From assembly GCF_033958435.1 (NCBI RefSeq), contig NC_134146.1:25628501-25692500 (forward strand): a DNA stretch of 64,000 bases. Direction: 5' to 3'. Of the stretch, positions 1-12,200 are shown piece after piece (position 1 is the stretch's first letter; each line of letters opens with the position of its first letter). The stretch comes from Carettochelys insculpta. Taxonomy: Eukaryota; Chordata; Testudines; Carettochelyidae. The notes beneath the pieces were generated by a model. The model did not search any database. It was not told the origin of the DNA and saw only the letters and a program-made list of their open reading frames with translations. The position numbers and the translations under genes were made by a program.

Positions 1-145
1 CTTGATATCCCAAGCATAACAATACGATCTCACCTATAAAATGATATGAGGTAAGGATTATTGATTACTTGCTATAAGAAACTGATTACAAAAAAGTCAT
101 GGTATGCAACATCTACCCTTTAAAAAAATAAAAAAAAAATCTCAC

Positions 146-241
146 CTTATGCAAATGATCACTTTTAATCTTTTTAACAGGAAGAGGTTTCCCATCACAA
201 AAGTTGGTAAGAATCAACGCAATTGTTGCTAGTGTTTTACC
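146..241 (-). CDS. HLTF: HLTF coding exon 8 (Walker A completion)
   Basis: 96 bp, phase 0, acceptor TTATCTAG, donor AAG|GTGAGA. Begins [14 protein letters not shown], so Lys303-Thr304 supply the ATP-binding part of motif I, then a basic stretch (KPLPVKKIK). Last exon in the window. Confidence 0.94.
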
Positions 242-3200
242 CTAGATAAAAATACAAAGAATGTCATTTATGATTTTTCCAGAGATTAGCAAATTTGAAC
301 AGAGTTTGACTTAAGTACGACAAAGTTACCAATCCCATATCATCAGCTAGTATTCCTCCAAGAACATTTTCTGGTCGTTCTTTTTCAGCAAAGTTTGTAA
401 GTGTGTTATAGAAGAAGTTATTTTTCTCTTCCCAAAACAGTGGCAACTCCTTACTGTTCTCACGTGAAACCATCCAAGCTAAAGCCTGCTTTTGGTGCGG
501 AAGTAATGGTGTTCCAACAGCCTATAAGTTTAAAAAAAAAAAAAGAGTTATACATCTTTCACATTAATCAAACATACTCACCCCTTCTCTTCCCAAAAGG
601 GGTTATTTAATCAATCTTAAAACTTTATTTAAATAAACTGGTATCTTTGGGCAACTCATTATTCTGGCCTGACACTGCTAAACTTTAAAGATGCATATAG
701 ATGTCATATACAAGTTTGTACCATTGAATTTAACGTGTGATAAAAGGGCTTATGTAAGGAGAACCAATACCTCTGCTGCTTCCATTTCATGAGTTTTATC
801 ATCTTCTTTCAAATCTTCAAACAATTTGTCAAACTCACTTTTAAGCTGCAATGCAGAAATACAGATTTTGCAACTAAACTCAGCTTTTACCTTAAACACT
901 TGACATAATATATGCCAGTCACATGGCCATATGGATACCCAGATACCCAAATGACTCTTGGAGCCACTACAATTTGTTGCTGCTGGGAAAGTAGGCAACA
1001 GAGAAAATGTGACAACCTGAGAATCCAGAAGTGGGTGAACAGCCTCATTCAGATCCTAGCTTGGCATTAAGATACGCATTAAAATAGAGTGAACTATACT
1101 AGCAAAACTACATGAGAAAATCTTCACGGTGCTGACTATACCTGGCCAAGTTTAGACTTGAAGTGGGTGCAATCTTTGAAACTCCCTAGTGCAAACCAAG
1201 GCTTTTCACAGCTTGAAAATTCAGATGGACAAAGTCAAACTAAAAACACTCGCAATAATAAGCAAAACAGGGAGACAGAACTAGCACTTGGTGTCCAATT
1301 GGTTTCACTGTTGCTGTGTGTAAAACCCAATGAAACAAGATTTATAAAACACATTTAAGAAAATAAAATGGCTTTAAAACCATAAAAACTGATGAAGGAA
1401 CTCTAGGGCAGGGTAGTAGCTGAACCTACCTAAAATGATATATTTGGGGTTTAAAAAAAAAAAAAAAAAAGCCACCCACCACACAGATTTCAAGTTTACT
1501 GTAGCCTTTAAAAGATATTTGTTTCAGAGGAAAAAACAAACACAATACTTCAGTGCCCATGAAAAGACTTAATCCCCACCTTCATGATCAGGAAATTCAC
1601 CTTTTTAAAAGTATATCTTTTCAATGTAGAGTAACTACCAAAAAAATTCCACTACACACCTGTTCTGTTGTCATCTGCACAGCAGCATGTCCTGGAGCAG
1701 TATAGCTTGGCCCAGCTCTACCAGAAATCCAGCTTGATCCATAACCAAATTCTGAACCTGAACCTGTGTTCCATTTAAGGAAGAACACGCACACAGACAC
1801 ACACAAAACTGAGCAGTTAGAGACTTGGCTTGCTGAGATGACTGTTAAGAGACAAGTGGCAAAAAGGCACCATATCATTTTGTATACAACCCTGTGCAAT
1901 AGAAACCAAAAAGTTTCTGCCAAGTAATGTCCATTTGTGACATATGTGAAATGCCTATGTAAGCGTACTGCTTATCCGTTAGGCAATTTTATTCTTATGT
2001 TTTCTAATATTTTAGTAGGCTGACAATTCAGCACAATTATATCAACAGAAAGGAAAGTGCAGCATAAGGTTTGCAATAATCAAATATCAAAGCATGACTG
2101 ATTTCAAGAAGCCTGGTGCAAGGAGTTTCTGGAAAAAAAGTGAAGTTTACATTTGTGTTATAACATGTTTTGATGTAAAAAGATGAAACTGTGCTCCAGT
2201 CACAAGACTTTAAAATACAATTTCTTTCATCTTTGTTTTGAATATATCAAAGCACTTAGTTACAGCAACGTGCTCAGCAATTTTATAAAACCCCAACTTG
2301 ACTGTCAACATTGTATGTTCATCCACCTTTAAATTATATACCAACTCTATGATCTATCTTGGTCAGAAAAAAGTAAAAGAAATGGGCCTAATTTTATGCC
2401 AAAAGCCACCAGCCTCTCTTTTGCAAAAGCTTACAGGGGAAGCAATATTTTGGGTCAACACTATGAAAAGAATTAACATGAATTCTTGATCACCTTTCTT
2501 TCACAAGGAGGTTTATTGTACTAACAAACAGTCTCCATGTCACAGTTCAGGGCTGATCATGTTCCCAATGAAACCCAGAAACATTACCACTGACTTGACT
2601 AGAAGCAGGATCAAGTATTTGAAGTTTCTTTTAACAACAAATGTTTTACAAAGCTCATAAGAACATAAGAACAGCCATACTGGGTCAGACCAAAGGTCCA
2701 TCCAGCCCAGTAGCCTTTCTGCCGACAGTGGCCAGTGCCAGGTGCCGCAGAGGGGGTGGACCAAAGCGATTTGTCTCCCACCATCCATCTCCAGCCTCTG
2801 ACAATCAGAGGGCAAGGACACCATTCCTACCCTTGGCTAATTGCCTTTTACGGACCAAACCTCCATGAATTTATCTAGCTCTTTCTTAAATTCTGTTATA
2901 GTCCTAGCCTTCACAGTCTCCTCTGGCAAGGAGTTCCACAGGTTAACTGTGTGCTGAGTGAAGAAGAACTTTCTTTTATTAGTTTTAAACCTGCTACCTA
3001 TTAACTTCATTTGGTGTCCTCTAGTTCTTGTATTATGGGCACAAGTAAATAACTTCTCCTTAATTACGCTCTCCACACCTGTCATAATTTAATATAACTC
3101 TATCATGTCCCCCCCAGTCTCCTCTTTTCTAAACTGAAAAGTCCCAGTCTTTTTAGCCTCTCCTCATACGGGACCTGTTCCAAGCCCCTAATCATTCTAG

Positions 3201-6200
3201 CTCCCCTTTTCTGAACCTTTTCCAGTGTCAGGATATCTTTTTTAGGTGAGGAGACCACATCTGTACAGAGTATTCAAGATGTGGGCGTACCATAGATTTG
3301 TATAGGGTCAATAAGATACCCCTTGTTTTATTTTCTATCGCTTTTTTAATAATACCTAACATCCTATTTGCCTTCTTGACTGCCTCTGCACACTGCATGG
3401 ATGTTTTCAAGGAACTATCCACAATAACTCCAATATCTCTTTTTTGATTAGCTATAGCTAAATTAGCCCCCATCATATTGTAGGTATAGTTGGGGTTATT
3501 TTTTTCCCCAATGTGCATTACCTTACACTTATCCACATTAAATTTCGTTTGCCATTTTGTTGCCCAATCACTCAGTTTGATGAGACCTTTTTGCAGTTCT
3601 TCACAGTCTGCCTTTGTCTTGACTATCTTGAACAGGTTAGTGTCATCTGCAAACTTTGCCACCTCACTGCTCACCCCCTTCTCCAGATCATTTATGAATA
3701 AATTGAACAAGATTGGTCCTAGGACTGACCCTTGCGGGACACCACTAGTTACCCGTCTCCATTCAGAAAGTTTACCATTTATGCCTACCCTTTGTTTCCT
3801 GTCTTTTAACCAGTTCTCATCCCATGAAAGGACCTTCCCTCTTATCCCATGACAACTTAATTTACATAAGAGCCTTTGCTGAGGTACCTTGTCAAAGGCT
3901 TTCTGGAAATCTAAGTATACTATATCCACTGGATCTCCCCTGTCTGCATGTTTGTTAACCCCTTCAAAGAGCTCTAACAGCTTAGTAAGATATGATTTCC
4001 CTCTGCAGAAACCATGTTGACTTTTGCCCATCAAATTATGTTCTTCTACATGCCTGACAATTTTATTCTTTACTATTGTTTCAACTAATTTGCCCGGAAC
4101 TGACGTTAAACTTACTGGTCTGTAATTGCCAGGGTCATCTCTAGACCCTTTTTAAATATTGGTGTCACATTACCTATCTTCCAGTCATTAGGTATGAAAG
4201 CTGATCCAAAGGACAGGTTACAAACTAGGGTTAACAGCTCTGCAATTTCCCATTTGAGTTCTTTCAGAATCCTTGGATGAATGCCATCCGGTCCCAGTGA
4301 TTTGTTAACATTAAGTTTATCTATTTGTTCCAAAACCTCCTGTAATGACACTTCAATCTGGGACAGTTCCTCAGTTTCATTTCCCACAAAAAACAGTGCA
4401 GGTTTGGGAATCTCCCCAACATCCTCAACCGTGAAGACTGAAGCAAAGAAATCATTTAGTCTCTCCGCAATGGCTTTATCACCCTTGATTGCTCCTTTTG
4501 TATTTGTATCGTCTAGGGGACCCACTGGTTTTTTAGCAGGCTTCCTGCTTTTAATGTATTTAAAAAACATTGTGTTATTACTTTTTGAGCTTTTAGCTAG
4601 CTGTTCCTCAAAATCTTTTTTGCCCTTTCTTATTACAGTTTTACACTTAATTTGGTAGTGTTTATGTTCCTTTCTATTTACCTCACTAGGATGTGCCTTC
4701 CACTTTCTGAAAGATGCCTTTTTATCCCTCACTGCTCGTTTTACATGGCTGTTAACCCATGGTGGCTCTCTTTTCAGTCTCTTAGTATGTTTCTTGATTC
4801 AGGGTATACATTTAAGTTGGGCCTCTATTATAGTGTATTTGAGAACTTTCCATGCAACTTGCAGGGTTTTTGTTCTAGTCACTCTGGCTTTTAATTTCTG
4901 TTTAACTAACCTCCTCATTTTTGCATAAGTCCCCCTTTTGAAATTAAATGCTGGAGTGTTGGAGTCCTGAGGTGTTCTTCCCACCGCAGGAATATTAAAT
5001 GTTATTACATTATGATCACTATTCTCAAGCGGTCCTGTAATAGTGACCTCGTGGACCAGATCCTGCACTCCACTCAGTACTAAATTGAGAACTGCCTCTC
5101 TCCTTGTTGGGTTCCTGAACCAGCTGCTCCAAGAAGCAGTCATTAACAGCATCGAGAAATCTTATTTCTGCATCTCATCCTGAAGTGACATGTACCCAGT
5201 CAATATGGGGATAACTGAAATCCCCCATTACTATTGAGTGTTTTATTTTGGCAGCCTCTCTAATCTCCCTTAGCATTTCAACGTCACTATCACTGTCCTG
5301 ATCAGGCAGTTGATAATATATCCCCACTTCTATATTCTTAGTACAGCCTGGAATTACTATCCATAGTGATTCTAGGGAACATTTTGATTCATTTAAAATT
5401 CTTATTTCATTTGATTCTACATTATCTTCACATACAGAGACACTCTGCCACCCACACGGTCCATTCTATCCTTCAGATATATTTTATATCCTGGTATGAT
5501 TGCGTCCCATACATTGTCTTCATTCCACCAGGTTTCTGTGATGCCTATTATGTTAACTTCCTCATTTAATACAAGGTACTCTAGTTCACCCATCTTATTA
5601 ATCAGACTTCTAGCATTTGTGTAGAAGCATTTTAAAGATTTGCCTCTGCTTATTTGTCTTCTCATCCCAGATGTATTAGATTCTTTTATAAGTGATTGTC
5701 TGATCTAGCCCATTGTTTGATATCTCCCCTCCTCTCTTTTTTTACTAAAGCCTAAAGTCTCTCTATCGATGGATTCTCCTCTAAAAGTAGTTTGTCCGAT
5801 CCACTTGCTCCTCTGCACCAATCAGCTTTCCCCCATCTCTTAGTTTAAAAACTGCTGTATGACCTTTTTAATGTTTAGTGCCAGCACTTTGGATCCCCTT
5901 TGATTTAGGTGGCGCCCATCCTTCCTGTATAGGCTCCCCCTCTTCCAAAAGCGTCCCCAGTTCCTAACAAATCTAAACCCCTTCGCCCTATACCATCATC
6001 TCATCCATGCATTGAGACTGAAGTTCTGCTTGCCTACCTGGCCCTGCGCATGGAACAGGAAGCATTTCTGAGAATGCCACCTTAGAGGTCCTGGATTTCA
6101 GTCTCTTTCCTAGCAACCTAAATTTGGCCTCCAGGACATCTCTCCTACCCTTTCCTGTGTTGTTGGTACTAACAGGTACCACAACCATCGGCTCCTCCCC

Positions 6201-9200
6201 AGCACTACACATTAGTTTATCTAGATACCTCGAGAGATCTGCAACCTTCACACCAAGCAGGCAAGACACCATACGGTTCTCCCAGTCATCGCAAACCCAG
6301 CTATCTAGGTTTCTAACAATCAAATCACCCACTACTAACACCTACCTTTTCCTAACAACTGGCCTTCCCTCCCCTGGAGAGGTATCCTCAGTGCAAGAGA
6401 ATATCGTAACATCCTTTGGAAGGAGGGTCCCAACTATGGGATGGTTTCCCTGAGCTTCCAATGCATGTTCTCTTCCTCTGAGCCTTTCATTCTCCTTAAG
6501 AGCACTGGGACTCTCAGACTCGAGGTGGGACAGTACTACAGTTTCCCGGAAAGCCCCGTCCACATACCTCTCTGCCTACCTGAGCTCTAGTTCAGCCACC
6601 CTGGCCTCCAAAGCCCAAACTCGATCTCTGAGGATCAGGAGCTCCTTGCAACAAGCGCACATATATGCCACCTGCCCACAGGGCAGGTAGTCATACATGT
6701 AACACTCTATGCAATAAACAGGATAGTCCCCGCTCTGCTGCTGGGCTTCTGCCTGCATCTTCTCTATAGAATAATCTGAATATAAATGGACTTTTTATTT
6801 AAAGGCTTGGGATATATATGTCAGAAGGAAATGACGCCCTCTAACCTCCTCACTCAAAACTCCCTCCTGTTTGCAACTGCCCTGTTCGCAAGCTCCCTGG
6901 TTGCTATCTAGCAGGGTTTATAAAGCTCTGCCCTTCCCGATAGCCCCACCCTCTGGCTACAGCTCAATCAATGAGCAGAGAGTTTTAGATTTCAATCCCA
7001 ACTATGACTCACAGCTTCCAACTACCACTCTGAGCAAACAGCCTTGCAAACAAGCAAACAAACAGCTCAGCACTCAAAAATCTCCAAACAAACAAGCCCA
7101 GAACCCTCAAGCACAAAACACCCACACACCTGCTTACCTCAAGATGCTGGAAATTGACCCTTCTTCACCAGAAGAGCCCCTCTCAAAACTCCCCCCTGTT
7201 TGCAACTGCCATTTTTGCAAGCTCCTAGATCTGGAAGGGACCTCAGGAGGTCATCTAGTCCAGTCCCTTGCTCTCTTAGCAGGATCAAGCAACATCCCTG
7301 ACATCTATTTGCCCCAATCCCTAAATGGCCCCCTCAGGGATTGAGCTCACAACCCTACATTTAGCAGGCCAATCCTCAAACCACTGAGCTATCCCTCCCC
7401 CCTTGTAAACAAGAGAAACATGTAACTTACTTTTTAAAGGAGGAGCCAATTTAAATCCATGCATTTTCAATTTATCTAGAACAGCTTGCTTATTTTCTTC
7501 TTTTCCCCAAAAACTCATTTGTACAGGCATAGTAAAGGCATTCTTCGCACCATAAGGGACAACCCTTCAGAATAAAGAACATACCTCTCACATAAAAGTA
7601 AAAGAATTTGCAGCAAATTCCAATGAAGAAAACATATAATTAATGCTTCCATAAAATAAGGAATTTGTCCATAGTCACTAGAGCACTGAAAAAGTAAGTC
7701 ATAAGTATCAGAGATTGCCACCAAGGAAGCAGACTCCTAAGAAAACTATCAGAAATTTTTCTGTTTAGGAAGAGTCCAGAACTGACATTCTGTGTGTGAC
7801 TATAGAGGACAGCATTTCTATTCAGTCTCTGTAAAGTTATGGAAATGGGTACAAGCATGGTAGAGTTCATTTTGTTCAAACAATCATCAGGTTGAATCAT
7901 CAATGGGATTCATGGTCTGTTATATAAATCCTCACCCATTTTGTCTTTTTGAAGTATATTCATTTGACATATAACTATAGTAAGGGAAGTACTTGTGGCA
8001 TACCTAGAATCTCTGGACTATCATGATTAGAGGGAAGTCAACCAACAGATGGTGTTCTATAGCTAATTTTCATGCAACAGTTTCAACTGGCTGTATGAGG
8101 CAAGATGCCATGTAGTGAATTAACTTGGCCCACATGCCAAACCCATGTGACAGCATAGGCATTCAACTTCTATTACATTAAATAAGTAGGCCAGATTCTC
8201 ATTTGCACAAAGGCCTGTTTTTACACCACTATGACAGCATATAACTGCTTAAACTAACTTTATGCTCACTTTAAGCCCTTTGCCCTATCAAAACAGTTTA
8301 AACCACTCTTAGAATAAGTAAAAATAAGTCTCATAGCATATTTTATATTAATACATTATAGATGGGCCAGTTAGTTTCAAATGTTACACTTGCCTTACAC
8401 TTTCAATTATAAAATCCTGTTCATTACTTATAACTTTTTGAAATTTTACCCACTCAGGCTGAAGTTTTCCATGCAAGATGTCAGCCTGTGGCTGAATTTT
8501 TCTGCAAAGTTCCAGCAAGCTTAGTTCAAAAGCTCCTCAAATTTGTTTAAGGGAAATAAAATATATGTAACAATAATGCACTAGGGAACTCCAACACTTC
8601 TATGTTGTGAAATAAGAACCTGAAATTTAACAGGAAGCAAAGGCAGCAAAGTGCCAGAAACAGAGCTAGGGAAAGTTTTATTTAGATAAGGAAGGAGAAG
8701 AAGAATTAGAGGAGGGAACCAAAAATGCAGCAGATTTCACAAAAACTTTTCACAAATTCATATCAGTTCTGTTCAAAGTTGGTCATGTAAAAAAAAAAAA
8801 AAAAAAAACCTACTAAAATTGAGAAAAAGATAAAAATTGTTATTATGACATTTTCTAGGTGAAATGTTTTTGGTTTAAAATAACTTAGTTGCAAAATTTC
8901 CTTCATTTCGATTAAAATATCAAGCATTTTAAAATGTTTGAAACCAAAACAAGAAGATATGTTTTAGAATTCCAGACTTCTAATTTTTTTTAACAAGTCC
9001 ATGTAAGATACGAGAATATAGCATTAGTCCAAAATTTTCCCATAGAAGAAAAAAAATAATGAAAATGTAACCTTTACTTGAAAATTTTCCATGAAACTAT
9101 TTTAATTTTTCCTCAAAATACTGAAAGATTTTGGCTGAAACCTTTCTGGTTTAGAATAAAATATTTTGGTTATTAAAAAAAAATTCTATGGAAAAAAGAT

Positions 9201-12200
9201 ACATTATGGGGGTGGGGGGGAGGAGAACACATGTATTCAAAAATGTCCAAATTTTCCATCAAAAAAAGTTTCACACAGAAAATTTTCACCAGCCCTACTA
9301 GAATTCTTTACAGGAGCCAAACCAAAAAGTAAGAATTCTAAAATGAGTTTGTAATCAATTCATCTCTCACTGGTGCATCTAGAATTTGTCATTTATAGAG
9401 GAAAAAGAACTGTTATCTGAATGGTTCAGTAATGGAGCCTATAGCCTGCTGCTATGACACTAAAATCATGTCTACACTGACACTTTACAGCACTGTAACT
9501 TGCTGCGCTCAGAGGGCAAGAGGGTGTGTTGTTTCTTGCTCAGGGGTGTAAAAGTCACAGCACAATAAAGCACAAAATAAATGAAAGTGGCTCTCAGCAC
9601 TCTTAGCTACTTCCTTCATTTAGGCAGTTTACATTGAACACTGGGAAACCTTTCTCCCAGCTCTGACGCCATGGCAATACATTAAAACAGAAGCACTTTG
9701 GTGAATCTACACTTATAGCATTAGTGTTAGCAAGCTCAGCACACTTACCCTTCAACTACTGCTAGTTTGTTGTCCATGATGTATGCCAACGGTACTGCGA
9801 GTTCCTTTTTGATGTGGCCTACCTGGTTTCCACTCACGTTGTTCACTTTCACTGCATTTTTATCATAGGGGTTACTAGGCTCTCGCTGAAGTGCAACCAT
9901 TTCATTGTTGTTAACCTGAAAAAAAACAGAGACTTGTTTAGTTCCAACTTATTTACAAAAATATCTAAGGGTATAGCCATTCTGAAGCTAAGTTTAAAAA
10001 TAATTTTGGCATAATAGGCTGTTTACCTCCAATACTTCTTTATTCAAAATACCAACGATTTTAGAAGTTATTTAAGTGATGGGATTTCAAACCCAAGCTC
10101 CAGCATGAACTAGATCCTCCAAGCACTGCCTAAACAGGTATTTTTGGAACATTAGGACAAACCCCATTAGGCTCACTGCCTGTGAGCTGATTAGACATAC
10201 CCTATAATACTTCATATTTCAATATTTGCAGAATTCATGGCTCTTTATAAAAGCTAGCAAACAACCTCATTCCTTTTTACCAGTGGAAAAAATGAGGGGC
10301 AGCCCAGAGAGGTGAAGTGGGGGTGGGGGGTAACAGTGGCAGTGCATGGAGCTCCTGTGCAAGGCAGGTGGTGGGGGATGTTGTTTGGGGCTGAGAGGGG
10401 TTAAGCCTATGGGCAGAATTGGAGCCAAGAAGAGTTAAGCTGGGGGTGGGGCAGTTTGGGGCTATTTTGTGTTCAGCCTCTGGAACATGTAAAAAATTGC
10501 CATGTGACCCCCAATGAAAAAGAGTGGCCACCCCGTCCTAGACCACCAAAAGTATCCTTCATCCATCAACGCTGTCACATCACACTGAGGATCTGGTCAA
10601 GAAATAAGTTAGCCACAAACACGTTTGCACAGCTCTAAATGAGCGTACAAATGGAGACAGCAGGAACAGGAGAGTACTTTGAGAAGAGATAACATCTTCC
10701 CTTCCACTAGCCAACTTCGTGGAGGTTATTTTTATATTTCCTCCAGCCAGCTCCAGAATAACTAACTAACAGAGATATAAAAGATATCTTTATAAGTTCT
10801 AGAATTTAAAATTGGGGTTTCAATTTAATTTTTCTCTTGGAGCTATGTAGAATCTTAGAAGCAGTGATACCCACAAATGAATGAGAAAACCCAATGATTG
10901 ATCAGAAGATTCTGGAAGGCTGTGAAACTTTAAATAACAAAAAGGCAAAATGTTCAATTTTTTCCCCCCACTTTGCAACTACCTCTATTTAGAAGCACTT
11001 TTATTATTCATACTGCACTTACAACCCCTGTATAATAACGTAATCCAACCACATTTCCTCGCAAGGTTCCAAATAAAACTGCTGAATCTGTATCTTCATC
11101 CGTCCCAGGAATATCATCTGTATATAGAAAATCTTCTAATCCAAACTGAGAAGAAAAATCATAAGATGTATAACAGGAATAGTTCCTATCTCCTCCACGA
11201 TGGGGAAATTGCAAGTATTTCCAGGCAGAATCACTGCAGAAAGACAAAATAAAAGTTATGCAACAATATTTTTTAAAAAAAAGCAGCATGAATGCTTCAG
11301 TTACTATTTATCCCCTTTTATAAGCATCTATTTAATTTTCCCACATATATAAAACTGTGTTTCAAATCTTTATGTAACCATTCCACCTTACCTCGTCATT
11401 TTCACTGAAGTTATACCTTAAACTATTGTCAGTGCTAGACACTAATTTAAAAATACTGAGTATTTGGGGCTGTCTGGATTAGCATTAGTTTCTTTTACAC
11501 ACCACCACTTTAAAACCATATTTACCTGCACTTCCATAGGTATCAAACAGTGCCAGCCCTAACTGGCCATGGATTGCCATTCATGGCCAACAGGAGTGGC
11601 AGAAAGCAGCACAGACAGGGCGTTACTGCTCTGGGGGGAATTCTGTGCCAAAAAATTAAGAATTCTGCACACAGTATTTTAAAATTCTGCATACTTTATT
11701 ACTCAGAATAATGCAGTGTCTCTCCCTCTCCCTCTCCCTCTCTCTGCCCCTGTAGCAGTTTTATATCTCCACCAACTACTCTGGGTGCCCAAACTAACCT
11801 GCCTGCACTGCTGGGGAAGTCACTCATGATTGCTTTTGCGACTTCCCTTTACTTCATCATAAAAAGTAATTTTTCTGTAAAGCAGCAAAAAAAGTTGTGG
11901 GGCCCATGAATTCTGTGCATGTGCAGTTACACAGAATTTCACATGAAATAAACAAGTTGTCAGTTCAAAAGCCACAAATAGCGATAAAAAGCATTGCATG
12001 GGTGGGTGAAGGAGCAAGTTAAATAAGCAGTCCCCTAACTTATTGTGTCAACTCTACCTGTGACTTGACATGGAAAGAAACACACAAAATCTGTATAGAG
12101 GGGGGCTGAGCAACTGGTTTAAGGAGTACTTGTTCCTGTGGTATACCAGGGCTGTGTCTACACTATAAAAATTGTACTTTGAAGTGCTTACTTTGAAGTA

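Larger units (their letters stand above)
2656..7224 (-). mobile_element. CR1-family LINE, nearly full length, degenerate
   Basis: Lies in HLTF intron 4 in the same sense as HLTF. On the minus strand: a 5' region with a repeated segment, an ORF1 relic, an APE-type endonuclease, a reverse transcriptase, and a CR1 3' UTR ending in two TTCTTATG units at 2656-2672. Reading frames are broken by several frameshifts and stops, so the copy is dead. About 4.6 kb is close to full CR1 length, unusual because most CR1 copies are 5' truncated. Confidence 0.92.

Noticed and set aside
3490..4658. Plus-strand ORFs of 120-125 codons
   Set aside because: Antisense shadows of the CR1 reverse transcriptase.
7338..7402. 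Possible functional tRNA gene
   Set aside because: A and B boxes are present but degenerate, with no tRNA cloverleaf or terminator and a CR1 tail attached; it is a SINE.
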